This document shows positions 1-5,482 of a DNA stretch of 5,987 bases, piece by piece. Position numbers and translations under genes: made by a program. Origin of the DNA: Candidatus Parvarchaeota archaeon (GTDB lineage: Archaea > Micrarchaeota > Micrarchaeia > Anstonellales > VGKX01). Location of the stretch: positions 1-5,987 of the forward strand of contig VGKX01000069.1 in the NCBI GenBank assembly GCA_016866895.1. Reading direction: 5' to 3'. How positions within the stretch are numbered: the first letter of the stretch is position 1; every line of letters starts with the position of its first letter. The notes beneath the pieces were generated by a model, which did no database searches, was not told where the DNA came from, and worked only from the letters and a program-made list of their open reading frames with translations.

Positions 1-462
1 TATATCGACGGTATAGAGCCACATTGCATAGTTTTCTCCGGAAAGCCTGTAGCACGCCGAATACGCGCCGTCCGAGGCCTTGCTGTCGCAGTGTGCCTCA
101 AGCCCGTCATCAAACATCTGGATTTTCGTGTGCAGCTGCCTGTTTGGGTCAATCGAGTCTAGAACAAAGACAAATGCAAGGAATATGATGAGAATGAATG
201 CAAGGGGCTTGAGCTGGAGCATCATCATTTCGCTGAGCATTGGCATCATTGCAGATTGTTTTTGAAGCACTTCCTTCATCCTCGCTTCATCCTTCGAGGC
301 GTTTGCCTGCTTCATCTGCTCTGAAAGGTCTTTTGAGTGCTGCTGTATCTCCTTGATGCGCTTGTAGTTCCCAATCTTTCGCTGGAGGATATAACTTATG
401 ACCGAATAGACAAGCGCGACGGCCGCAATCACAACGTAAAAAACCGAGGGGTCAAATAACAT
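1..462 (-). CDS. DUF106 / archaeal YidC-like (Oxa1 superfamily) membrane protein, 3' end outside window
   Basis: An open frame of 154 codons without a stop runs from an ATG at 462 to the left edge, so the C-terminus is missing. The layout is a hydrophobic helix at about residues 5-25, a long charged, Gln/Lys/Glu-rich probable coiled coil at about 26-80 ending in a Met-rich stretch, then a second hydrophobic helix at about 84-101. This is the pattern of the archaeal DUF106 family (EMC3/TMCO1/YidC relatives), whose members often sit beside secY and adkA; that position supports the call. Family members are thought to act as insertases with a cytoplasmic coiled coil that may meet the ribosome. 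After helix 2, a polar segment of at least 50 residues with Cys125 and Cys137 follows, longer than I expect before helix 3. A GGAG lies 10 nt before the chosen ATG. An in-frame ATG at 489 has no ribosome-binding site. The start is 33 nt after adkA, so probably cotranscribed. Confidence 0.8.
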   Translation of the reverse strand, partial: MLFDPSVFYVVIAAVALVYSVISYILQRKIGNYKRIKEIQQHSKDLSEQMKQANASKDEARMKEVLQKQSAMMPMLSEMMMLQLKPLAFILIIFLAFVFVLDSIDPNRQLHTKIQMFDDGLEAHCDSKASDGAYSACYRLSGENYAMWLYTVDI

Positions 463-495
463 CTCAAAACAACTCCATCCTAAAAGCATTCTAAT

Positions 496-1044
496 TCAAA
501 GGACGCCGGCAAGTTTTTTTCTTGCAGCCTCAAGCCCCCCGTCAAGATTTTCTATGACAAGTGCGGGGACGCCCAAAAAAGCAGAATAAGCGGCAAGGTA
601 TGCCTTGTTCATTGCCTCGTGCTCTTCAATCTCGCTTTTTTCTACGGGCCGAACCCTGCCTGTGGATGCAGCGTCTTTTTCGCGCCGCTTTGCTATCTGG
701 TCGGCTGGCGCAGTTACATAAACAAGTCTTTCCACCCTGAGCTTTCCTAGAAGGGAAAACGGAAGCCCGGGAAGGTAACCTCCCTGCGTCTGTATGGAGC
801 AGTGCGTGTCAAGAATTATTTTTCCTTTCATGCCCTCAAGCTCCTTGGCAACAGCAGCCTGGATTTTTGCCTGGGCCTGCGCATCAAGGGCCCTAATCTT
901 ATCTCTGTGCTCCACGCCAAAATCCCGCTTTGCAATCTCAAGCATCATTGTGCCGTAGTTGACTGACTTGTAGCCTGCAGCCTGGGCAATCCCCTCAAGC
1001 ACTGTTGATTTTCCAACCCCTGGCAGCCCAAGCACGATAATCAT
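496..1044 (-). CDS. adkA: Archaeal adenylate kinase
   Basis: The 182-residue protein transfers phosphate between ATP and AMP to give two ADP in the cytoplasm. It begins directly with a strand and a Walker A P-loop, GLPGVGKST at residues 6-14. The archaeal AdkA signatures follow in order: NYGT at 29-32, an RDKIRALD-type segment at 47-54, DTH at 79-81, GYLPGLP at 89-95, an Arg pair at 120-121 and an EIEEHEAMN segment at 138-146. These set it apart from bacterial Adk, which has a longer lid and different motifs. Length is slightly below the roughly 190 residues usual for the family. The start ATG has a GGTG 7 nt upstream. The upstream ATG at 1049 is out of frame and stops at once. The gene lies 24 nt after secY, the conserved archaeal arrangement, and is probably cotranscribed with it. 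Nothing in the sequence suggests it is damaged. Confidence 0.95.
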   Translation of the reverse strand: MIIVLGLPGVGKSTVLEGIAQAAGYKSVNYGTMMLEIAKRDFGVEHRDKIRALDAQAQAKIQAAVAKELEGMKGKIILDTHCSIQTQGGYLPGLPFSLLGKLRVERLVYVTAPADQIAKRREKDAASTGRVRPVEKSEIEEHEAMNKAYLAAYSAFLGVPALVIENLDGGLEAARKKLAGVL

Positions 1045-1068
1045 TTCATTTCACCTTAGTATCCCTGT

Positions 1069-2556
1069 CTACTCCCCAATGAGTTTTGTCAGGTTTGGGT
1101 AAAGGTCAAACGCCTGCTTTTTCTCAAGGTCCTCATAAAGCTTGTAGAAAATGCCCACTGTGAGCAGTATCCCAGTTCCCGTGCCTAGCGCTCCTGTTAT
1201 GTCCGCAATGCCGGAAAGAATGCCGACAAAGGCAGAGCCAAGAAGGGTAATTGCAGGTATGTACTTTTCAAGCACTTTTTCGACAATGCGCGGGTCGCGC
1301 CTGAAACCCTGTATCTGCAGGCCGGAATTTTGCAGCTTCTGCGCCACCTCGCGGGGCCCCATGCCGCTTGTCTCAACCCAAAACCAGCCAAACACCATGC
1401 AAAGGCAGACAAGGAACACAAGATAGACAAGGACGTGGACAAAACCAGGAATGCCAAAAACGGGGCTTGGGTAAAGGAACACCTGCGACATGTGTGCCAT
1501 GAAGTCTCCGCCCGACTGCCTGTATATTGGTGAAATCAGGTAAAGCAAGCCGTCAACAATCTGGTTTCCCGGGGCTACAACCGCAATGTACTTTACAATG
1601 TCCTGGCCAAAAAGCATCAGCGACTTTCCATTCAGCCACACTGCAAAAAACTGGAAGTTGAGCATGAGCGCTGAGGCGAGAATGACTGGTATGTTGGAAA
1701 CATACAGGAACTTTATCGGGTACCTGCCGCCCAGGCCGCGGGCGTGCTCAAAGGCAAGCGGAACCTCCACTTTTATTCCCTCCGCATAAACGACAATTGC
1801 AAAGACGGCAATGGTGAAAAACAGGGGCATTAAGTGCAGCAGGGCATTTGGAAGCGCGTCTGCTCCCCCTTGTGAAAGTATGGCCATTATTCCATTTTGC
1901 CCTACAAAAAGGTCAATAGTGCCGCCGACTACTGCTAGTGATACTCCTGCGGCAATGAAAAGAGATATGCCGCTTCCAAGTCCGTACTTGGATACAACCT
2001 CGTCCAAAAACATCAATATTATTGATGCAAAAGCAATCTGGAAAATCACAAGTGCCGCTGTGTAGGGCGCGTGCACAGAGCTTACCGCAATTCCATTCAC
2101 GGTGGTTGCAATAAGGCCTTCCCCAAGCGAGGGGAATATTGGGGACAGAGTCACCCTTGATGATATCACAAACACTGCGGCCTCAAAAACACTCAGGATT
2201 ATTGCAAGAAGCTTTTGCGTCCCGTGGAAAGTGGAGCGCTGCTCAAGGTCCTGCATGTCTAGCTTGATTATTTTCGCGCCTACGAAAAGCTGCAGGAAAA
2301 TCGAGGCAAGGACAATGGGGCCAATGCCTGTTGTAAGAAGAGAGCCCAATCTTGATGCAGTGACGACCTCAAGAAAGTCAAGCTGCCCTTTTGGTCTTTC
2401 AACGCCAACTGCAATGACATTGTACATTACAAAAAACGCGATAAGTGCAATGACTGTCCACATTATTCTCTGTGAAATGTTTGGCTGGGTTGTAGGTGCC
2501 TTGACTTCTGGCAAAAGACGCAATATTGGTTTTAGGAAATCCAAGCTTGAGCCCAT
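1069..2556 (-). CDS. secY: Preprotein translocase subunit SecY (Sec61 alpha homologue)
   Basis: This is the channel-forming subunit of the SecYE-beta translocon in the cytoplasmic membrane. From the ATG at 2556 it is 495 residues with about ten transmembrane helices. Recognisable blocks are the plug/helix 2 segment TASRLGSLLTTGIGP (66-80), DEVVSKYGLGSGISLFIAAG (185-204), RYPIKFLYVSNIPVILA (278-294), WFWVETSGMGP (391-401), the cytosolic ribosome-facing loop with GFRRDPR (417-423), and GALGTGTGILLTVGI (455-469) in the last helix. The length exceeds the short methanococcal form (about 436). The extra residues lie mainly in the loops near 133-163 and 305-370. A GTG at 2565 opens the same frame three codons earlier, but it overlaps the GGTG ribosome-binding site, which is spaced 6 nt from the ATG at 2556, so the ATG is preferred. 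It ends in TAG, 24 nt before adkA. Confidence 0.97.
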   Translation of the reverse strand: MGSSLDFLKPILRLLPEVKAPTTQPNISQRIMWTVIALIAFFVMYNVIAVGVERPKGQLDFLEVVTASRLGSLLTTGIGPIVLASIFLQLFVGAKIIKLDMQDLEQRSTFHGTQKLLAIILSVFEAAVFVISSRVTLSPIFPSLGEGLIATTVNGIAVSSVHAPYTAALVIFQIAFASIILMFLDEVVSKYGLGSGISLFIAAGVSLAVVGGTIDLFVGQNGIMAILSQGGADALPNALLHLMPLFFTIAVFAIVVYAEGIKVEVPLAFEHARGLGGRYPIKFLYVSNIPVILASALMLNFQFFAVWLNGKSLMLFGQDIVKYIAVVAPGNQIVDGLLYLISPIYRQSGGDFMAHMSQVFLYPSPVFGIPGFVHVLVYLVFLVCLCMVFGWFWVETSGMGPREVAQKLQNSGLQIQGFRRDPRIVEKVLEKYIPAITLLGSAFVGILSGIADITGALGTGTGILLTVGIFYKLYEDLEKKQAFDLYPNLTKLIGE

Positions 2557-2562
2557 ATTGCA

Positions 2563-2567
2563 CACCC
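2563..2567 (-). promoter_or_regulatory. Ribosome binding site of secY
   Basis: GGGTG on the minus strand complements the archaeal 16S 3' tail and lies 6 nt before the ATG at 2556. It contains the in-frame GTG at 2565, so that GTG cannot use this site as its own start. It therefore decides the secY start. Confidence 0.7.
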
Positions 2568-2571
2568 TCTT

Positions 2572-2664
2572 TTAGCGCCACAAACACTTTATGCTTGGCA
2601 TACCTGCAAGCCTTTTTGAAATATGCCGGGCACTTTTCAGTTTGCTATTTGCCGCTTTTTGCAT
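2572..2664 (-). other. 30-codon open frame in the uL15-secY gap (doubtful gene)
   Basis: An ATG at 2664 opens 30 codons ending in TAA at 2572, 6 nt before the GTG and 15 nt before the ATG of secY. The predicted peptide is strongly basic (about eight Lys/Arg), with one Cys and one Trp near its end, and has no signal peptide or membrane helix. No ribosome-binding site of the GGTG type used by the neighbours precedes it; only AAGAA is present. I recognise no family. It may be a chance frame or a leader frame within the secY untranslated region. Confidence 0.15.
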
Positions 2665-2680
2665 TTCTTGCGCGGGCTTG

Positions 2681-2693
2681 CTTTTATACCTTT
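2681..2693 (-). promoter_or_regulatory. Candidate TATA-box promoter upstream of secY
   Basis: On the minus strand the sequence reads AAAGGTATAAAAG: an A-rich stretch that could serve as a B-recognition element, followed by an archaeal TATA-like box. It lies just after the uL15 stop in the longest gap of the window. With the usual spacing of about 25 nt, transcription would begin near 2658-2662, giving secY a leader of about 100 nt. This would let secY, adkA and the DUF106 gene be transcribed apart from the ribosomal genes. The motif is seen; its activity is inferred, and such A/T words arise by chance in this composition. Confidence 0.35.
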
Positions 2694-2695
2694 GC

Positions 2696-2707
2696 AGGCT
2701 TAAGCCT
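2696..2707. repeat. 12-bp perfect palindrome across the uL15 stop codon
   Basis: AGGCTTAAGCCT is self-complementary and includes the uL15 stop (TAA on the minus strand, 2700-2702). As RNA it could form only a 4-bp stem with a UUAA loop, extended by about 2 bp past a bulge. No U-run follows, so it does not look like a terminator. It lies directly upstream of the candidate secY promoter. Confidence 0.4.
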
Positions 2708-3128
2708 TCTGCACTTGTCCGGTTTGCTTAAACTCCCCGCCTGCAGCCTTTATTTTCTCAACTGCCGATGCAGAAGCCTGCAAAGCGCTGACAACAACCG
2801 GGAATGCAAGTGCCCCCTGCCCAAGCACCTTTCCATCAAATTTGAAATTGAGCTTCCCATCTGCCTTTTCAAGCTTGTTTTGCATTGCAAGCCTGTTAAT
2901 CTCAAACAGGTTTATCTCCTTGAGCCTTGCTGCGCCTGGCCTGGAAAAGCCCTGCACTCCAAAAAAGTCAGGCTCGTATCTTGTGATATAAGACCAGCGG
3001 TGCTTGTGCATGCCAGCCCTGCCCCAGCCGCCTTTCCCTCCCTTGCCTCTCTTGTTTTTGGCGTTTCCCTTGCCGTGGTTTCTGGTGCCCAAGTACTTCC
3101 TTGATGCTTTCTTGTGGCGTCTGCTCAT
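2700..3128 (-). CDS. rpl15: Large subunit ribosomal protein uL15
   Basis: This is a 142-residue structural protein of the 50S subunit. It has a very basic, Gly-rich N-terminal extension that threads into rRNA, with GTRNHGKG at about 14-21, KRGKGGKGGWGRAGMHKH at about 26-43 and then RW. A globular C-terminal part ends with the AAGGE segment typical of uL15. The chosen ATG at 3128 gives the N-terminus MSRRHKK, like other archaeal uL15 proteins, and has GGTGA 4 nt upstream. A TTG at 3158 opens the frame ten codons earlier but has no ribosome-binding site and would add an uncharged, unfamiliar segment that encodes the binding site itself. It follows uL30 after 71 nt and is the last ribosomal protein gene before secY, as in most archaea. 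Confidence 0.95.
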   Translation of the reverse strand: MSRRHKKASRKYLGTRNHGKGNAKNKRGKGGKGGWGRAGMHKHRWSYITRYEPDFFGVQGFSRPGAARLKEINLFEINRLAMQNKLEKADGKLNFKFDGKVLGQGALAFPVVVSALQASASAVEKIKAAGGEFKQTGQVQKA

Positions 3129-3132
3129 ATTT

Positions 3133-3137
3133 TCACC
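3133..3137 (-). promoter_or_regulatory. Ribosome binding site of the uL15 gene
   Basis: GGTGA on the minus strand lies 4 nt before the ATG at 3128. It sits inside the longer open frame that begins with TTG at 3158, and so fixes the shorter start. Confidence 0.75.
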
Positions 3138-3150
3138 TGAAATAATCGTG

Positions 3151-3183
3151 TCATTCAAGCCTGCACATTTTTGTTGAATTCAT
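3151..3183 (-). other. 10-codon open frame with ribosome-binding site in the uL30-uL15 gap (doubtful)
   Basis: An ATG at 3183 opens MNSTKMCRLE and ends in TGA at 3151. A GGAG at 3191-3194 stands 7 nt upstream, a better initiation context than several real starts here. It ends 22 nt before the uL15 start. It may be a small upstream frame affecting uL15 translation or a coincidence; no known leader peptide matches. Confidence 0.15.
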
Positions 3184-3199
3184 TCCACTGCTCCAAATA

Positions 3200-3652
3200 C
3201 TATATCATGCTCTTCAAAAGCGCTGCAAAGTCTGCAGCTGGCCTTGGGCCAAGGGCCCCTGCCGGAAACGCAAGCTTAATTCTTCCGTGCCCCCCTGTTG
3301 GCGGCGTGAGCCTGAAATAAGGCGTTATGCCAAAATCTGCAAGCCTTTTTTTCCCGCCATAAACTTCAGCCGCCACTTTTGCAGCATCCAGTTTGCCTTC
3401 TTTTCCCGCCTGCGAAAACTTCCTGTTGCCAATCATTGCGCGCCTTGAAACCAGGGCTTCTATTGACTTGGCGTCAATTTCCCCCCAGGTCGCATAGTCT
3501 TTGACCTGCCTTAGCATGCCTTGAAGGCTTGGCGTATCTGAGTATACCGAGCAGCAGTTGAGCCTTTGAAGCTTCAGGTGCTCGAAGGTCTGGCGCACTT
3601 TTGGCGCTTTACTCCACATGCCCCGCAGCCTTATAATGCCAATCATTGCCAT
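3200..3652 (-). CDS. rpl30: Large subunit ribosomal protein uL30, long archaeal form
   Basis: This 50S protein is about 150 residues, the archaeal/eukaryotic (L7-like) length, against about 60 in bacteria. The N-terminal ferredoxin-like core starts MAMIGIIRLRG and continues with LKLQRLNCCSVYSDTP and the signature QGMLRQVKDYATWGEID. The archaeal C-terminal domain contains FRLTPPTGGHG. Most relatives have Arg or His at the two positions that are Thr here. Two ATGs are possible. The one at 3658 is only 2 nt from the GAGGT ribosome-binding site, whereas the one at 3652 is 8 nt away and gives the more typical N-terminus, so it is chosen. It lies about 41-47 nt after uS5. Some reduced DPANN genomes are thought to lack uL30, so its presence argues against the most reduced lineages. 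Confidence 0.93.
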   Translation of the reverse strand: MAMIGIIRLRGMWSKAPKVRQTFEHLKLQRLNCCSVYSDTPSLQGMLRQVKDYATWGEIDAKSIEALVSRRAMIGNRKFSQAGKEGKLDAAKVAAEVYGGKKRLADFGITPYFRLTPPTGGHGRIKLAFPAGALGPRPAADFAALLKSMI

Positions 3653-3660
3653 TTCCATTT

Positions 3661-3665
3661 ACCTC
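3661..3665 (-). promoter_or_regulatory. Ribosome binding site of the uL30 gene
   Basis: GAGGT on the minus strand is 8 nt before the ATG at 3652 but only 2 nt before the ATG at 3658. It therefore favours the shorter uL30 protein. Confidence 0.6.
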
Positions 3666-3699
3666 TTTTGCCTTTGTCTTTATTGCCAGTGTCCCGCGT

Positions 3700-4362
3700 C
3701 TAAGAAGCGTTTTGCTTCCAGTCGCCCCTGTATTTCATGCTTGAAAGTTTTGAAAGCGCATCAATGACTGCCATGCTTGAGTTGTATATGTTCGCAGTTT
3801 TGCCCCTTGAAAATGACCAGACATCCCTGACTCCGGCAATCGTAAGCACCTTTTTCACAATCTTGTTTGCAGCCACGCCAAGGCCTTTTGGCGCAGGCTT
3901 GAGCGTCACTTCGACAGAGCCGTTTTTGCCAACAAGCTTTATCGGAAGCGAGTGGGGCGACTTGCAGCCGCACTCCCAGGAGCCGCAGCCCATGGGAACA
4001 GTCATTATGTTCAGCTTCGCATTTTTAATGGCAGACTCAATTGCAGGCTTGACCTCTTCGGATTTTCCGCTTCCAATGCCGACATGGCCCGCCTTGTCGC
4101 CTACAAGCACAATTGCCCTGTATTGGCTTTTCCTGCCGCAGTCAGTCATCCTCTGCGTCATTCCAACCTCCAAAGTTTCGCTTTCAAGGCCGGGCAAAAG
4201 CGTGTCAACAATCTGGTACTCAAGTATGGGCTTTCCAGTCTCAAATATCTCCTCAATGGCAAGTATCTCCTTGTTCTTGACTTTCTTGCCAACAAGAGTC
4301 TTTGGGAACCACTCTGCCTGCTCTTCAACAGTCATTCTTGGCTTTCTATCGAATCTGTTCAA
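3700..4362 (-). CDS. rps5: Small subunit ribosomal protein uS5
   Basis: This 30S protein sits near the mRNA entrance and helps control decoding accuracy. The N-terminal part has EWFPKTLVGKKVK, the usual archaeal opening. The double-stranded RNA-binding-like domain follows with GHVGIGSGKSEEVKPAI, then the archaeal block GCGSWECGC followed by a PHSLP segment. The C-terminal domain carries GSVEVTLKPAPKGLGV and AGVRDVWSFSRGKT. The residues before GCGSWEC are Pro-Met, where archaeal homologues usually have Arg or Arg-Arg. The start is uncertain. The frame opens with two adjacent TTG codons (4365 and 4362) right after a GGGTGGT site, and the first ATG is at 4335. The second TTG has 5 nt from the GGTG and is chosen (220 residues). 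The ATG would give 211 residues but lacks a binding site. It follows uL18 by about 14-17 nt. Confidence 0.93.
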   Translation of the reverse strand: MNRFDRKPRMTVEEQAEWFPKTLVGKKVKNKEILAIEEIFETGKPILEYQIVDTLLPGLESETLEVGMTQRMTDCGRKSQYRAIVLVGDKAGHVGIGSGKSEEVKPAIESAIKNAKLNIMTVPMGCGSWECGCKSPHSLPIKLVGKNGSVEVTLKPAPKGLGVAANKIVKKVLTIAGVRDVWSFSRGKTANIYNSSMAVIDALSKLSSMKYRGDWKQNAS

Positions 4363-4365
4363 CAA

Positions 4366-4372
4366 ACCACCC
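4366..4372 (-). promoter_or_regulatory. Ribosome binding site of the uS5 gene, adjoining a TTG start
   Basis: GGGTGGT on the minus strand abuts the TTG at 4365, too close for that codon to start. It is 5 nt (counted from GGTG) before the TTG at 4362, but more than 30 nt from the first ATG at 4335. It thus supports a non-ATG start for uS5. Confidence 0.55.
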
Positions 4373-4379
4373 TATATTT

Positions 4380-4958
4380 TCAGGAAGACATTATCTTGCT
4401 TTTTGCAGCCTGGAATAGCTCGGGAAGCTTTTCCGCGTCTATGCCGGCCTTTGCGTATCCGGAATAAACCTTGTCGTAGTTGCCCTTTTGTTTAAGCGCC
4501 TTTGCATGCGCTGCAACATGCTGCCCGCTTATTCTTGCCATGTCGACAATGCCGGAATCAAACTTTGTCTTGAGCCCTGCGTCAATTGCGCCTTGAAGCG
4601 CGCTGAAAACTACCGAGCCTTTTGTCGGAGTCTGCATTCCAATGTCAAGCACAAAACCGGTTACGCCTTTTTTTGCCGCAAGCCTGGCGCAGGCAAGCCC
4701 GCTTAGGTAGCCTGTAGGGCAGTTGCAGTGCGGCTTCCAGCCAAACTTTTCAAGCGAGCTTGAATGGCAGTTTGCAAGAACCTTGTCGCCGTTTGTCTCA
4801 AAACCCACAAACTGGACAAGCACTCCGCTGTTTGTCTTTCTTACAACCATGCGAGGCAGCCTTGATTTGACTAGTGCAAGCCTCTTTGCATAATTTGTCA
4901 TGCCCTTCCTTCTCCTTTTGAAAGGGACGTTGTAATTTGGTCCTGTTGCCTTTGCCAT
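4380..4958 (-). CDS. rpl18: Large subunit ribosomal protein uL18
   Basis: The 192-residue protein binds 5S rRNA in the central protuberance of the 50S subunit. The opening MAKATGPNYNVPFKRRRKGMTNY (given here in part: NYNVPFKRRRKG at about 8-19) and RLALVKSRLPRMVVRKTN are archaeal/eukaryotic uL18 hallmarks. FGWKPHC, a Gly-rich YLSGLACARLAAKKG segment and VLDIGMQTPTKGSVVFSALQGAIDAGL follow, in the expected order. The C-terminal tail, with a GYAKAGIDAEKLPELF segment, is the extension found in many archaea and in eukaryotic L5. The ATG start is clear, with GGTG 6 nt upstream overlapping the end of the eL19 gene. It starts 3 nt after the eL19 stop, which suggests translational coupling. It ends in TGA. 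No anomalies. Confidence 0.96.
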   Translation of the reverse strand: MAKATGPNYNVPFKRRRKGMTNYAKRLALVKSRLPRMVVRKTNSGVLVQFVGFETNGDKVLANCHSSSLEKFGWKPHCNCPTGYLSGLACARLAAKKGVTGFVLDIGMQTPTKGSVVFSALQGAIDAGLKTKFDSGIVDMARISGQHVAAHAKALKQKGNYDKVYSGYAKAGIDAEKLPELFQAAKSKIMSS

Positions 4959-4961
4959 TTT

Positions 4962-5417
4962 TTACACCTGTTTTTTCAGCATGCCGTTTTCCTTTAGGTA
5001 ATTGAGCAGGTTTCCCTTGCTTTTGAATGCGTTGCCCTTTATCATCAGGTAAACTTTCCTGTATGCCTCCTGGGCAACCTCGCCTTTTTCAGACAGCCTT
5101 CTTAAAAGCCCCCGCTGGGCCCTGACTTGCGCCACCCAGGATTCCTTTTTTGAGACTTTGGAATATTTTGTGCCCTTGCGGCTTCCCTTGCCGCTTCTTC
5201 TACCGGACCTTTTTTGCGCCTGCTTTTTCCTTGCCTTTGCCCTGCTGACGCCCCGTGGAACGATGTAGCCAATGGCCCCCTGCTCAATCAGCCCCTTGAC
5301 GTCGTCGCGCGTCAGCGCCTCTGCGACTTTCTTTGCCGACTCGGGAGGTATCCTTATCTTTGAAATTCCAACTCCAAGTATGTCGCAAGCCATGCGCTTT
5401 ACAGTCTCCATTCCCAT
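4962..5417 (-). CDS. rpl19e: Large subunit ribosomal protein eL19
   Basis: This 50S protein is found only in archaea and eukaryotes. It has an N-terminal helical domain (VKRMACDILGVGISKIRI, then LTRDDVKGLIEQGAI), a segment PRGVSRAKARKKQAQ leading into a very basic, Gly/Ser/Lys/Arg-rich linker, and a C-terminal helix containing YRKVYLMIKGNAF and LLNYLKENG. Three in-frame ATGs (5426, 5417, 5411) compete. The one at 5417 gives MGMETVKRMA, matching the usual spacing from the start to the conserved Arg-Met/Leu-Ala in relatives, so it is preferred (151 residues). The ribosome-binding site is weak here (GCGGGATGAT), so the choice is uncertain by a few residues. The gap from eL32 is about 56-65 nt and holds a palindrome. 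The variant KGNAF replaces the KGGAF/KGGxF common in homologues. Confidence 0.95.
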   Translation of the reverse strand: MGMETVKRMACDILGVGISKIRIPPESAKKVAEALTRDDVKGLIEQGAIGYIVPRGVSRAKARKKQAQKRSGRRSGKGSRKGTKYSKVSKKESWVAQVRAQRGLLRRLSEKGEVAQEAYRKVYLMIKGNAFKSKGNLLNYLKENGMLKKQV

Positions 5418-5434
5418 CAATATCATCCCGCGCT

Positions 5435-5453
5435 TTCACTGTGAATCATTCAC
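5435..5453. repeat. Interleaved short palindromes in the eL32-eL19 gap
   Basis: GTGAATCATTCAC (5441-5453) is a 13-bp palindrome with a single central base. It overlaps TTCACTGTGAA (5435-5445), an 11-bp palindrome with a single central base. The result is three GTGAA/TTCAC half-sites in 19 bp, just before the weakly marked eL19 start. It could be a protein-binding site or a small RNA hairpin affecting eL19 translation. The symmetry is seen; any function is inferred. Confidence 0.3.
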
Positions 5454-5482
5454 CAAAATCCTGCTTTCTTTTTGCTTTTGTC

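Noticed and set aside
80..265. 61-codon plus-strand frame at the left end
   Set aside because: It is antisense to the DUF106 frame, which has convincing protein features and operon context; the plus-strand peptide resembles no family.
2102..2575. 157-codon plus-strand frame opposite secY
   Set aside because: It is a shadow of the SecY N-terminal half, which carries clear family motifs.
2694..2712. Possible terminator hairpin after uL15
   Set aside because: The stem is only about 4-6 bp with a bulge and no U-run follows on the minus strand, so termination is not supported.
2526..3104. Long plus-strand frame (192 codons) opposite uL15 and the secY gap
   Set aside because: It is antisense to uL15, with a Cys/Leu-rich composition typical of a reverse-strand shadow of a Lys/Gly-rich gene.
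3195..3206. TATA-like ATATAGTATT on the minus strand at the uL30 stop
   Set aside because: It lacks an A-rich B-recognition element and is a chance-level A/T word inside an operon; support is too weak to list as a promoter.
3737..4495. 252-codon plus-strand frame opposite uS5
   Set aside because: It covers the well-supported uS5 gene and part of uL18 on the other strand; the peptide has no recognisable domain.
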